Source: Mesorhizobium sp.
Lineage (GTDB): Bacteria > Pseudomonadota > Alphaproteobacteria > Rhizobiales > Rhizobiaceae
Reading direction: 5' to 3'
NCBI GenBank assembly: GCA_004020315.1
Contig: SAQG01000009.1
Span: 110,898 to 174,897, forward strand
Length of the DNA: 64,000 bases
Position numbers and translations under genes: made by a program. Of the stretch, positions 8,439 through 16,822 are shown piece after piece. The notes below the pieces were generated by a model, which saw nothing but the letters and a program-made list of their open reading frames with translations, was not told the origin of the DNA and did no database searches. Numbering within the stretch: position 1 is the stretch's first letter; each line of letters opens with the position of its first letter.

Positions 8439-10892
8439 TTAGGCTCTGATCCTTTCTCCAGCCGGATCGTAAAGCGGCTCGAGATGGATTTTTGCTGGGG
8501 TTCGCCCCATCGCCACCACCAGCTCGTAATCGCCGGAGGTGAGGAAATCGTCGCTGACGCCGTCGGCGTTGCGCACGTAGCCGTAGCCGATGTTCTTGCC
8601 GACCGTGTAGCCATAGCCGCCGCTGGTCAGGTAGCCGACCGGCTCGTTGTTGCGCAAGATCGTCTCGCGCCCAAGCAGAACGATTTCGCAATCATCGACT
8701 GTGAAGCCGGCAAAACGCTTTTTCAGCGCCGCGCCGCTGGTCTCTTCCAGTGCCCGCCGCCCGAGAAAATCGGTATTCTTGCGAAGCTTCACCGCCCAGC
8801 CGAGGCCGGCTTCCTGCGGCGTGTCGTTGGGTGTGATGTCGGAGCCCCAGGCGCGGTAGCCTTTTTCCAGCCGTAGCGATTCCAGCGCCCGGTAGCCGAC
8901 CGGGCGAATGCTGTGCTTCTCGCCCGCCGCCATCAGCGCGTCGAAGATCTCGTCCGTTGCCGCGATCGGCACATGCAGCTCCCAGCCGAGCTCGCCGACA
9001 TAGGTGACGCGCAGCGCCCGAACTGTGTGGCCGGCGATGGGGATTTCCCGCACATGTCCGAACGGAAAAGCGGTGTTCGACACGTCCGCATCGGTCACCG
9101 CAGCCAGCACGTCGCGGGCGCGCGGGCCCATCAGCGACAGCGTGCCGAAATCCTCGGTGACATCGGTGAGCGTCACGTCGAATTCCTTGCCGACATGGTC
9201 GCCGATCCACGAGAAATCATGTGTCCTGAAGCCGGTTCCGGTGACGACGTAGAATCGTTCTTCGCCGAGCCGCGCCACGGTCAGATCGGCCTCGATACCG
9301 CCGCGCGTGTTGAGAAGCTGCGTGTAGGTCAGCCGGCCGACCGGCTTGCCGATATCGTTGGCGCAGATCCAGTCGAGCGCCTTCAGGGCGTCCGCACCGG
9401 TCAGTTCATATTTGGCGAAGGACGACTGGTCGAAGATACCGACGTGTTCGCGCACGTGCCGGTGCTCGTCGCCGACCTGCGCGAACCAGTTCTGCCGGCC
9501 CATCGAATAGATGTCCTTCGGCTCGACGCCTTCCGGCGCAAACCAGTTCGGCCGCTCCCAACCGAGTTTGGAGCCGAACACGGCGCGGTGCATTTGCAGC
9601 CGTTCATAGAGGGGCGACACGATCCGCGGCCGGCCCGTGACATACTCCTCATGCGGGAAGCCGATCGTGTAGTGCTTGCCATAGGCTTCCAGCGTGCGGT
9701 CGCGTACCCATTGCCGGTCGCGGTGCAGGTCGGAAAAGCGTCTGATATCGACCACCCACAGGTCGAGCGGCGCCTCGCCGTCGACCACCCATTGCGCCAG
9801 CACCCAGCCGGCGCCGCCGCCCGCCGCGATGCCGAAAGCGTTGAAGCCGGCGCCGACGAACATATTGGCGCATTCGGGTGCCACGCCGAGAATGAAATTG
9901 CCGTCCGGCGTGAAACTCTCCGGCCCGTTGATCATCTGCTTGACGCCGACGGTTTCGAGCGCCGGAACCCGCGCGATCGCCTGGTTCATATGTTGCTCGA
10001 AATGATCGTAATCGTCGTCGAACAGCCGGAACTCCCAGTCATCAGGGACATCGCCGCCGGGAAGATCGGTCGTCCAGGCTTGCGGGTTCGGCTCGTAGCC
10101 GCCCATCACCAGCCCGCCGACCTCCTCCTTGAAATAAATGCGGCGGTCGGGGTCGCGGATCGTCGGCGCATCGGTCGCCAACCCGTCTATCTTTTCGGTG
10201 ATGATGTACTGGTGCTTCACCGGCTGCAGCGGCACGTTGATGCCAGCAAGGGCGCCCACCTGTCGCGCCCATTGCCCGGCACAGTTCACCACCTTGTCGC
10301 AGGCGATATCGCCCCTGTTGGTCTTCACCGCGGTGATGCGGCCATCCTTCATGTCGAAGCCGGTAACGCGGACATCCTCGAACAGTCTGGCGCCATGCAT
10401 GCGCGCGCCTTTGGCCAGCGATTGCGTGATGTCGGAAGGGCTTGCCTGCCCGTCGGTCGGCAGCCAGCTGGCGCCGACGAGATCGCCGGTTTCCAGCAGC
10501 GGCCACATTGTCTTGATCTCGGCCGGTGACAGCAACTGCATATCCATGCCGAAGCTTTTCGCCGTCGTCGCCAGCCTCTTATACTCGATCCAGCGGTCGG
10601 CATTGGTGGCGAGCCTGAGGCATCCCGTCATCTTCCAGCCCGTGGCCAGCCCGGTTTCGGCTTCAAGCCCCTCGTAGAGATCGACCGAGTATTTGAGCAC
10701 GCGGGTGATCGAGGCAGAAGACCGCAACTGGCCGACCAGCCCCGCCGCATGCCATGTGGAGCCCGAAGTCAGTTTGCCCTGTTCCAAAAGCACGACATCG
10801 GCTTTGTGGTCACGCGCCAGATGATAGGCCGTCGAACAGCCGATGATGCCACCGCCGATGACGACGATCTCGGCGTGGGCGGGCAAAGTCAT
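8439..10892 (-). CDS. Dimethylglycine/sarcosine dehydrogenase-like flavoprotein with GcvT domain
   Basis: 817-residue two-domain enzyme. Residues 1 to about 400 are a DAO-type FAD domain with the dinucleotide motif VVIGGGIIGCSTAYHLA at the N-terminus and STWHAAGLVGQLR, where the His is the usual covalent flavin site in this family. Residues from about 420 form the folate-binding aminomethyltransferase (GcvT) domain: RQNWFAQVGDEHRHVREHVGIFDQSSFAKYEL, LTYTQLLNTRGGIEADLTV, GYRALESLRLEKGYRAWGSDI. It would oxidatively demethylate an N-methyl glycine and pass the one-carbon unit to tetrahydrofolate. The start at 10892 overlaps the kinase stop by 4 bp (ATGA), so the two are translationally coupled. 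Exact substrate (dimethylglycine, sarcosine or other) is open. Confidence 0.9.
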   Translation of the reverse strand: MTLPAHAEIVVIGGGIIGCSTAYHLARDHKADVVLLEQGKLTSGSTWHAAGLVGQLRSSASITRVLKYSVDLYEGLEAETGLATGWKMTGCLRLATNADRWIEYKRLATTAKSFGMDMQLLSPAEIKTMWPLLETGDLVGASWLPTDGQASPSDITQSLAKGARMHGARLFEDVRVTGFDMKDGRITAVKTNRGDIACDKVVNCAGQWARQVGALAGINVPLQPVKHQYIITEKIDGLATDAPTIRDPDRRIYFKEEVGGLVMGGYEPNPQAWTTDLPGGDVPDDWEFRLFDDDYDHFEQHMNQAIARVPALETVGVKQMINGPESFTPDGNFILGVAPECANMFVGAGFNAFGIAAGGGAGWVLAQWVVDGEAPLDLWVVDIRRFSDLHRDRQWVRDRTLEAYGKHYTIGFPHEEYVTGRPRIVSPLYERLQMHRAVFGSKLGWERPNWFAPEGVEPKDIYSMGRQNWFAQVGDEHRHVREHVGIFDQSSFAKYELTGADALKALDWICANDIGKPVGRLTYTQLLNTRGGIEADLTVARLGEERFYVVTGTGFRTHDFSWIGDHVGKEFDVTLTDVTEDFGTLSLMGPRARDVLAAVTDADVSNTAFPFGHVREIPIAGHTVRALRVTYVGELGWELHVPIAATDEIFDALMAAGEKHSIRPVGYRALESLRLEKGYRAWGSDITPNDTPQEAGLGWAVKLRKNTDFLGRRALEETSGAALKKRFAGFTVDDCEIVLLGRETILRNNEPVGYLTSGGYGYTVGKNIGYGYVRNADGVSDDFLTSGDYELVVAMGRTPAKIHLEPLYDPAGERIRA

Positions 10893-11773
10893 GATTTCTG
10901 TCCGTATTTCGTTCGGTAGTTTTCCAGCGCGGCATCGAGCCGCGTCAGGTTTTCGTCGGTATAGGCGACGTAGTCGATGCCGGGTGCGTCGAGATAAAGT
11001 TCGGAAACCATGCTCCACATCGCCTCGCGCAGCAGCGATGCGCATTGCATGGCCGCATGCGAGCGGCGAATCGCCTCGTCCGGCTCCTTCATGAAATAGG
11101 CGGTCAGGAAGGCGAAGGACTCCTCGTCGTTCATGCTGGCGTTCGAGGCGACGCCGGCAAGGTCGAACATCGCCGTGTTGAAGCCGGCATATTCAAAATC
11201 GATCAGCCACAGCCGGTGGCCGTCGTCGAGAATATTGGCCGGCAAAAGGTCATTGTGGCCGAAGACGATTGGCAGCAATTTCTGCGCCCGTTCGAGCTCG
11301 TCCGCAAGCGTCAGCAGCCGCGGCAACTCGCTTCGCATGCGGCTGCCGCCTTCCTCCAGCGTGCGTGCATAGTCGCGGATGACATGGAACACCCAGAACA
11401 TGAAGCCGGCGCCGGAGACATGATTGGGCATCTCCCGATGGAAGCCGCGCATCAGGGCGGCGACGCGGCCGATATTGGCGCGTACGTCTTCCGCAACATA
11501 GGTCCTGGCGCCGAGAAATTCCGTCACCAAAATGCCGGGCTCGGAATAATGGACCGCCGGCGCGAAGCCGGCGGCGTGCGCCGCGCGCGCGGTCATCACC
11601 TCGCGCTCGCGAAAGACGTGATGGAACGGAAAGTCCTGACCGAAGCGCACGACATGCCGCCCGGCCGCGTCTTTGACCAGATAGTTGGCGTTGCTCAGGC
11701 CGCCAGGCAGCGGCGCGATCTCGATGCTGCCGGTCCAGCAGGGCAGGGCGCGGATGCGGTCCTCGGCGGTCAC
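10889..11773 (-). CDS. Choline/ethanolamine-kinase-family phosphotransferase (second copy)
   Basis: 294-residue phosphotransferase of the choline-kinase branch. It has the N-lobe GGLSNANYLVKDAAGRHVVRFG, the Brenner motif GHNDLLPANILDD and the metal motif LIDFEYAGFNTAMFDL. It is clearly homologous to, but diverged from, the copy at 6721-7644. The start is GTG at 11773 with GAGGG 8 bp upstream; an ATG nearby is in another frame. It is the first gene of a two-gene operon with the sarcosine/dimethylglycine-dehydrogenase-like gene (4-bp ATGA overlap). The DeoR regulator gene diverges 435 bp away. Pairing of an amino-alcohol kinase with an N-demethylating dehydrogenase suggests use of choline-derived or related methylated compounds; the substrate is unproven. 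Confidence 0.85.
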   Translation of the reverse strand: MTAEDRIRALPCWTGSIEIAPLPGGLSNANYLVKDAAGRHVVRFGQDFPFHHVFREREVMTARAAHAAGFAPAVHYSEPGILVTEFLGARTYVAEDVRANIGRVAALMRGFHREMPNHVSGAGFMFWVFHVIRDYARTLEEGGSRMRSELPRLLTLADELERAQKLLPIVFGHNDLLPANILDDGHRLWLIDFEYAGFNTAMFDLAGVASNASMNDEESFAFLTAYFMKEPDEAIRRSHAAMQCASLLREAMWSMVSELYLDAPGIDYVAYTDENLTRLDAALENYRTKYGQKS

Positions 11774-12208
11774 AGGTTCATCCCTCGTTGGGCGGGGGTC
11801 AAGGCGCCGCGGGCGACACAAGATGGCGGTCAGCAGGAGGGAGGAATGCAAAGACCTCGTCGGTGCGGGATGCCAGGATCGGTATCCCGCACCGCACCGA
11901 CGAGCCCCTGTGCCGGGTTCTTCGACGCCGGCATCCGCCCCCGCGGATTCGAAAAAGTCCTTTCCCTGACGCCAGACGATTTTCCAGACGTTCGGGCAGG
12001 CGAATTTTGGTGCGGCTCTGCCATCGTTCTCCCGTGGCAGTTCCGAGCCTGTCACAAAGCCAGTGTCACGCCATGCGACCTGGCTTGTCAACGAGAACTT
12101 GTGGCTTTTTCTGTCGTTTTGACCGAAGTCGCAGGGATTTCTTGTAAACTGTGGCCGATTTGCCTTAGAACCGGTCAGCAGCGCAACAATCCGAATTGGG
12201 CGAAATCG
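11774..12208. other. Divergent intergenic region, kinase operon / deoR-type gene
   Basis: 435 bp with no supported gene. It holds an imperfect hairpin at 11856-11904 whose outer arms CTCGTCGGTGCG and CGCACCGACGAG match over 12 bp, then the AT-richer stretch 12090-12170 that probably carries the promoters. A TTGACA hexamer on the minus strand (12092-12087) could be a -35 for the kinase operon, but no good -10 follows. TTGTGGC occurs at about 12100, resembling the arm of the inverted repeat at 7671-7695; with one short match this may be chance. Confidence 0.5.
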
Positions 12209-12985
12209 ATGATCCATTCGAAGCGGCACGGCGAAATCCTGCGTCTCTTGCAGGAGGAGGGCACCGTCACCATCGCCAGCCTGGCCGACCGGCTGGGCGT
12301 CTCGCTGGAGACCGTGCGCCGCGACGTCAAGCCGCTGACCAGTGACGGTTCGATCCTGAAGATGCATGGCGCCGTCGGCCTGCCGTCAATGGCCGGCGAG
12401 GCGCCGTTCGAGCGGCGCATGCGCGAGAATGCCGATGCCAAGCGCGCCATCGCCCGCATGGTTGCCGCCACCATCCGCGACGGCGAATCGGTCATGCTCG
12501 ACACCGGCACCACCACGTCTTTCCTGGCTCGCGAGCTGCTCGGCCACCGGCGGTTGACGGTGGTTACCAACTCTTCCGACATCGCCCGCACGCTGGCCAC
12601 CGTCAACGGCAACAAGGTCTATATGGCCGGCGGCGAATTGCGCAGCGATTCGGGCGCCGCCTTCGGCGTCTCGGCCATCGAATTCGTCAGCCGCTTTTCC
12701 GTCAACCATGCGGTGATCTCCACCGGCGCGGTCGACGCCATCACGGGCGTCATGGACTATGATCTGGAAGAGGCGGAATTCGCCCGCATGGTGCTGTCGC
12801 GCGGCCAGCGCTCGCTCGTTATCACCGACCACACCAAGTTCGGCCGCCAGGGTCTGGTCCAGGTCTGCGGCCTCGACGGTTTTTCCGAACTCGTCACCGA
12901 CCGACCGCCGCCGCGCGCCATCGCCGCCGCCCTTGGGGAAGCGGGCGCGCGGCTCAGCATTGCCGGTGACGAAACCGGGTTCTAA
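12209..12985 (+). CDS. DeoR/GlpR-family transcriptional regulator
   Basis: 258-residue repressor-type protein. An N-terminal HTH (KRHGEILRLLQEEGTVTIASLADRLGVSLETVRRDVKPL) is followed by the DeoR C-terminal sensor domain with MLDTGTTTSFLARELL, VVTNSSDIARTL and the conserved VYMAGGELR. Such domains usually sense phosphorylated intermediates, which would suit a neighbour operon encoding a kinase. The start at 12209 is placed where homology begins (MIHSKRHGEIL); the ribosome site is weak (GGGCGAAATCG). It diverges from the kinase/dehydrogenase operon and converges with the thioredoxin-reductase-like gene, with 4-bp tail overlap. Likely regulator of the 8439-11773 operon, by position only. Confidence 0.9.
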   Translation: MIHSKRHGEILRLLQEEGTVTIASLADRLGVSLETVRRDVKPLTSDGSILKMHGAVGLPSMAGEAPFERRMRENADAKRAIARMVAATIRDGESVMLDTGTTTSFLARELLGHRRLTVVTNSSDIARTLATVNGNKVYMAGGELRSDSGAAFGVSAIEFVSRFSVNHAVISTGAVDAITGVMDYDLEEAEFARMVLSRGQRSLVITDHTKFGRQGLVQVCGLDGFSELVTDRPPPRAIAAALGEAGARLSIAGDETGF

Positions 12986-13878
12986 TCGAAAACCAGCGAT
13001 TGGTGGGCGCATACACCCGCGAAGGCGCCACCTGACACGGCGAAAGCGATGTTGTGCATCGACCGAGCCGCGTCTCCGGCGGCATAGACGCCGGGCACAG
13101 TCGTCTGTTGCCGGTCGTCGATGGCGATCACTGGGCCGAGGAAGCCTTCCGTGAAGGTACAGCCAAGCTGGTCGGCCAGCGGACTCGCCATGGTGTTGCG
13201 TGGTGCGGTGAACAGCGCCCTGACGCCGGCTTTGCGACCGTCATCGAGACTGACGACCAGACCGCCCGCACCATCCTTTTCCAGTTCCGCCACGCCGGCC
13301 GGCTCGAACCGTACGTTGCGCCTTTCCAGCGCAAGCATCTGTTCGGCGTCAGGTTCGAACATGCCGTTTGCGAACAGCGTGACATCGCCCCAGTCAGCGA
13401 TCAGTTGCGCCTGATGCACGGCCATCGGGCCGGTTGCCAGCACGCCAAGCGGTCCGCCGGCCACCTCGTAACCATGGCAATAAGGACAATGCAGCACGCT
13501 CTTTCCCCAATGCTCGGCAAGCCCGGGAACATCCGGCAGGATATCGCGCACGCCGGTGGCAAGAACCAGCCGTGCCGCGCCGAATGCCTCGCCGCCATCC
13601 GTCGTGATCTCGAAGCCGGAGCCGACGGCAACAGCTTTATCCGCCAGTCCGGCGACGATTTTGGCTGTCGGATAGGCCAGCAGCTGCCGTCTTGCGTCGT
13701 CCAGGATTGCGCCGGGCGCGCGCCCGTCCTGTCCCAGGAAACCATGTGAGTGTTCGGCAAAACGATTGCGCGGCTGGCCCGCGTCGATCACGAGGACGTT
13801 GCGCCGGGCCCGCGCGGCCTGGATGGCGGCGGATAGGCCGGCAAAGCTGCCGCCCACGACTATCAGATCATACTGCAT
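12982..13878 (-). CDS. Thioredoxin-reductase-like FAD/NAD(P) oxidoreductase
   Basis: 298-residue flavoprotein of the two-dinucleotide-domain type. The FAD motif is LIVVGGSFAGLSAA (residues 5-18) and the redox pair CPYCHG is at Cys131 and Cys134. VLATGP marks the NAD(P) domain, and VYAAGDAARSMHNIAFAVSGG is the FAD C-terminal motif. CPYC in place of the CATC of true TrxB, and the pairing with an Rrf2 regulator, fit the widespread Rrf2-associated TrxR-like group of unknown partner. Its start overlaps the 3' end of the Rrf2 gene by 11 bp, so the two are one operon. Substrate protein or small disulfide is not known. Confidence 0.88.
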   Translation of the reverse strand: MQYDLIVVGGSFAGLSAAIQAARARRNVLVIDAGQPRNRFAEHSHGFLGQDGRAPGAILDDARRQLLAYPTAKIVAGLADKAVAVGSGFEITTDGGEAFGAARLVLATGVRDILPDVPGLAEHWGKSVLHCPYCHGYEVAGGPLGVLATGPMAVHQAQLIADWGDVTLFANGMFEPDAEQMLALERRNVRFEPAGVAELEKDGAGGLVVSLDDGRKAGVRALFTAPRNTMASPLADQLGCTFTEGFLGPVIAIDDRQQTTVPGVYAAGDAARSMHNIAFAVSGGAFAGVCAHQSLVFD

Positions 13879-14317
13879 GGCTGGTCACTCCAATCAACGC
13901 GTAACGGCGGTGGAAATCGGCGGCGAGATCGGCGAGCGTGATGCGGCTGAGTTTTTCCGCCAGCAGCCTCTCGGCCTCGACGCGAAAATCATCGAGCGCC
14001 GCTATCACTGCTTGTTCGACAAGGCAGCCGGGGCTCTCCGGCTCGGTGCTGAACGGCAGCAGCGTTTCACCAAGGGCGGCACTGATCTCGGCCAGCGAAA
14101 TTTTCTCGGGCGCACGGCCAAGCTGCCAGCCGCCGCCATGTCCGCGCGACGAGGTGACGATCCCAGCGTCGCGCAAGCCGGCAATGGTCCGGCGAACCAC
14201 GACCGGGTTCGTATGGATGAATATGGCGAGCTGTTCGGAGGTCAGCGTGTGCTCCTGCGTCTCGGCCATGTGGACGAGAATGTGCAGGGTCGAGGACAGT
14301 CTGCTGTTTCGTTTCAT
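13868..14317 (-). CDS. Rrf2-family transcriptional regulator
   Basis: 149-residue regulator with the Rrf2 winged-helix pattern: SSTLHILVHMAE, LTSEQLAIFIHTNPVVVRRTIAGLRDAGIVTSSRGHGGGWQLGR. It lacks the three-Cys cluster of IscR/NsrR; only one Cys is present (Cys98 in SPGCLVEQ), as in the cluster-free YwnA-like branch. It is the first gene of the operon with the TrxR-like enzyme (11-bp overlap). A perfect 17-bp dyad begins one base from the start codon (14318-14334), so autorepression, relieved by a redox or electrophile signal, is likely. Confidence 0.92.
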   Translation of the reverse strand: MKRNSRLSSTLHILVHMAETQEHTLTSEQLAIFIHTNPVVVRRTIAGLRDAGIVTSSRGHGGGWQLGRAPEKISLAEISAALGETLLPFSTEPESPGCLVEQAVIAALDDFRVEAERLLAEKLSRITLADLAADFHRRYALIGVTSHAV

Positions 14318-14334
14318 GTAACTAAGTTAGTTAC
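14318..14334. promoter_or_regulatory. Perfect dyad operator next to the Rrf2 gene
   Basis: GTAACTAAGTTAGTTAC is a perfect 17-bp inverted repeat (8-bp arms around a central G) directly adjacent to the Rrf2 start codon. TAACT/AGTTA arms of this kind are typical of Rrf2/MarR-class operators. In this position a bound regulator would block initiation of its own operon. Confidence 0.75.
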
Positions 14335-14406
14335 GAGTGGTGCGGCCGTCAAGCGTTTTTCGGTCGCCCACTTCCCAGCGCCGCCTTCACCGTGTTTAGT
14401 CCGGCG

Positions 14407-15333
14407 ATGGCCTTCACCATTCGCCAATTGCAGTTCTTCATTGCCGTTGCCGAGCAAGGCACGGTGTCGGGTGCTGCGCAGAATCTGTCGATCTCGCAAT
14501 CGTCGGTCACCGAGGCGATCAAGGAGCTCGAAGGCGATCTCGGCGTCGAGCTGTTCGAGCGCCATCCGCGCGGCCTCAACATCACCCACAAAGGCCATCA
14601 GTTCCTGCGCCACGCGACAAAGATCCTTGCCGACGTTTCCGATGCGCGCCGCGCCTTCTTCGGCGAGCAAGCGGCGGCTGGCGGCCGGCTGCAACTCGGC
14701 GTCACCTCGCTGGTCGCCGGCTATGTGCTGTCAGACCTTCTTGCCCGCTATCGCCGCGCCTATCCGGGCGTCGAGATCTCGGCCATCGAGGACAATGGCG
14801 ACTACCTCGAACATCTGCTGATCGGCGGTAAGCTCGACATCGCCGTCATGGTCACTTCGAACCTGCGCGACCGCACCGCCCTGCAATCGGAAATTCTCGA
14901 AGTCTCGGCCTACCGGCTATGGCTGCCGCTTGGCCATCCGCTGTCCGGCGCCGATATCATCGGCATTGGCGATATCGCCTCGGAGCCGCTGATCATGCTC
15001 ACCGTCGACGAGATCGAAGAGAATACCGGAAAACTGCTGGCCGCGATCGGCGCCAAGCCGCATGTCGCCTTCCGCACCCGCTCGGTCGAAGCGGTGCGCA
15101 GCCTCGTCGCCACCGGCGCCGGCGTGGCGCTGCTGCCCGACCTCGTCTACCGGCCATGGTCGCTCGAAGGCGACCGCATCGAATCGCGCGATATTTCGGG
15201 CGCGTTGCCGGTTGTCCAGGTCGGCACGGTCTGGCGGCGCGGCTCCGGCCTGCCACAGGCCGCGCGCGACTTTATCGGGCTTGCACAATCGCAGCGCATG
15301 GTCCGTCAACGGCCGGACAAGAACGGCCGCTAA
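14407..15333 (+). CDS. LysR-family regulator upstream of ydc-type operon
   Basis: 308-residue LysR-type regulator. The N-terminal HTH is FTIRQLQFFIAVAEQGTVSGAAQNLSISQSSVTEAIKELEGDLGVELFERHPRG in outline, and the C-terminal periplasmic-binding-protein-like sensor domain has VARYRRAYPGVEISAIEDNGDYL-like features. ATG 14407 is chosen over the in-frame GTG at 14392 because the fold begins at MAFTIRQLQFF. It lies 126 bp upstream of, and in the same direction as, the polyamine-type transporter operon, and diverges from the Rrf2 operon. It probably controls the transporter genes, by position. Confidence 0.9.
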   Translation: MAFTIRQLQFFIAVAEQGTVSGAAQNLSISQSSVTEAIKELEGDLGVELFERHPRGLNITHKGHQFLRHATKILADVSDARRAFFGEQAAAGGRLQLGVTSLVAGYVLSDLLARYRRAYPGVEISAIEDNGDYLEHLLIGGKLDIAVMVTSNLRDRTALQSEILEVSAYRLWLPLGHPLSGADIIGIGDIASEPLIMLTVDEIEENTGKLLAAIGAKPHVAFRTRSVEAVRSLVATGAGVALLPDLVYRPWSLEGDRIESRDISGALPVVQVGTVWRRGSGLPQAARDFIGLAQSQRMVRQRPDKNGR

Positions 15334-15459
15334 TCCATCGGAAAAACCGATATCGCCTTTCTGACAAATGAATTTGCGAAACCGGAAATTTCAAAGCACC
15401 TTGATACTCAGGGAACAAGCCGCCGCGAGAGTGCGGCCCCTCAAATGGGAGAATCGACG

Positions 15460-16611
15460 ATGAATTCATTACTGAAGTCATGCACTGCATTGACGGTTGC
15501 GCTGGCCTTCTCCGGCCAGGCCATCGCCCAGGTTACGGAGCTCGGCAAGGGCGAAGGCGAGGTCAACATTGTCGCCTGGCCCGGCTACATCGAGCGCGGC
15601 GAAACCGACAAGAGCTATGACTGGGTCACGTCCTTCGAGAAGGACACAGGCTGCAAGGTCAACATCAAGACCGCCAACACTTCCGACGAGATGGTCGCGC
15701 TGATGAATGAGGGCGGCTTCGACCTCGTTACCGCCTCGGGCGACGCTTCGCTGCGCCTCGTCGCCGGCAAGCGGGTCCAGCCGATCAACACCGATCTCAT
15801 CCCGAGCTGGAACACGGTCGACGACCGGCTGAAGGAAGCGCCGTGGTTCACGGTTGGCGGCGTCCACTACGGCGTCCCCTACCAGTGGGGGCCGAATGTG
15901 CTGATGTACAACACCGAGGTGTTCAAGGAAGCGCCGAAGAGCTGGAACGTCGTCTTCGAGGAGATGACCTTGCCCGACGGCAAGTCGAACAAAGGCCGCG
16001 TCCAGGCTTACGACGGGCCGATCCACATCGCCGATGCTGCCAACTATCTAATGTTTCACAAGCCGGAGCTCGGCATCAAGGATCCCTACGAGCTGACCGA
16101 GGATCAGTACAAGGCTGCCCTCGATCTCCTGCGCGTCCAGCGCACGCTGGTCGGACGCTACTGGCATGACGCCGCCATCCAGGTTGACGATTTCCAGAAC
16201 GAAGGCGTCGTTGCCTCCGGTTCATGGCCCTATCAGGTCAACACGCTGATTGCTGCCAAGAAGCCGGTCGCTTCGACTATTCCCCAGGAAGGCGTCACCG
16301 GCTGGGCCGACACCACCATGTTGGCGGCCGACGCAGCCCACCCGAACTGCGCCTATATGTGGATGGAGCATTCGCTGTCGCCGAAAGTGCAGGGCGATGT
16401 CTCCGCCTGGTTCGGTTCGCTGCCGGTGGTGCCCGCCGCCTGCAAGGGCAACGAACTGCTCGGCGACGACGGCTGCAAGACCAACGGCTACGACAACTTC
16501 GAAAAAATCAAGTTCTGGAAGACGCCGGTGTCGAAGTGCGCCACCCAGGACCAGTGCGTGCCTTACTATCGCTGGGTGTCGGACTATATCGGCGTCATCG
16601 GCGGACGGTGA
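15460..16611 (+). CDS. ydcS: ABC transporter substrate-binding protein, polyamine/YdcS type
   Basis: 383-residue periplasmic binding protein with signal peptide MNSLLKSCTALTVALAFSGQAIAQ (cleavage probably after AIA). The mature part has VNIVAWPGYIERG, ASGDASLRLVAGKRVQPIN and PYQWGPNVLMYN, as in the PotD/PotF/YdcS family of spermidine/putrescine-type binding proteins. Gene order (binding protein, ATPase, two permeases, gamma-aminobutyraldehyde dehydrogenase) is the E. coli ydcSTUVW order. Start at 15460 is chosen for GGAG 8 bp upstream; an ATG at 15445 has no such site. A 121-bp repeat separates it from the ATPase gene. Likely ligand: putrescine or a related amine. Confidence 0.9.
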   Translation: MNSLLKSCTALTVALAFSGQAIAQVTELGKGEGEVNIVAWPGYIERGETDKSYDWVTSFEKDTGCKVNIKTANTSDEMVALMNEGGFDLVTASGDASLRLVAGKRVQPINTDLIPSWNTVDDRLKEAPWFTVGGVHYGVPYQWGPNVLMYNTEVFKEAPKSWNVVFEEMTLPDGKSNKGRVQAYDGPIHIADAANYLMFHKPELGIKDPYELTEDQYKAALDLLRVQRTLVGRYWHDAAIQVDDFQNEGVVASGSWPYQVNTLIAAKKPVASTIPQEGVTGWADTTMLAADAAHPNCAYMWMEHSLSPKVQGDVSAWFGSLPVVPAACKGNELLGDDGCKTNGYDNFEKIKFWKTPVSKCATQDQCVPYYRWVSDYIGVIGGR

Positions 16612-16619
16612 GTTCCCTT

Positions 16620-16740
16620 ACCCTCCCCCTTGTGGGGAGGGTCGACGCGCAGCGTCGGGATGGGGGTCCGCTCGGCAGTTCCTGCCAAATAACCCCCACC
16701 CGCGGCTTCGCCGCGACCTCCCCACAAGGAGGAGGTGGGT
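16620..16740. repeat. MITE-like inverted-repeat element inside the ydc-type operon
   Basis: Element of about 121 bp with imperfect terminal inverted repeats of about 48 bp (16620-16667 and 16691-16740). Each carries a CTCCCC-TTGTGGGGAG hairpin and a GC-rich second stem (CGACGCGCAGCGTCG, CGCGGCTTCGCCGCG). It lies between the binding-protein stop and the ATPase start and is non-coding. In mRNA it would fold into strong stem-loops that could attenuate transcription or shield the upstream message. Confidence 0.75.
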
Positions 16741-16822
16741 GGCGCAGCTCGCTGGCCCCGCCCGCAATCCGTGGCGGCGCCGGCGATGTCAACACATCAA
16801 ACCGGCAACAGACTGACAGCCC

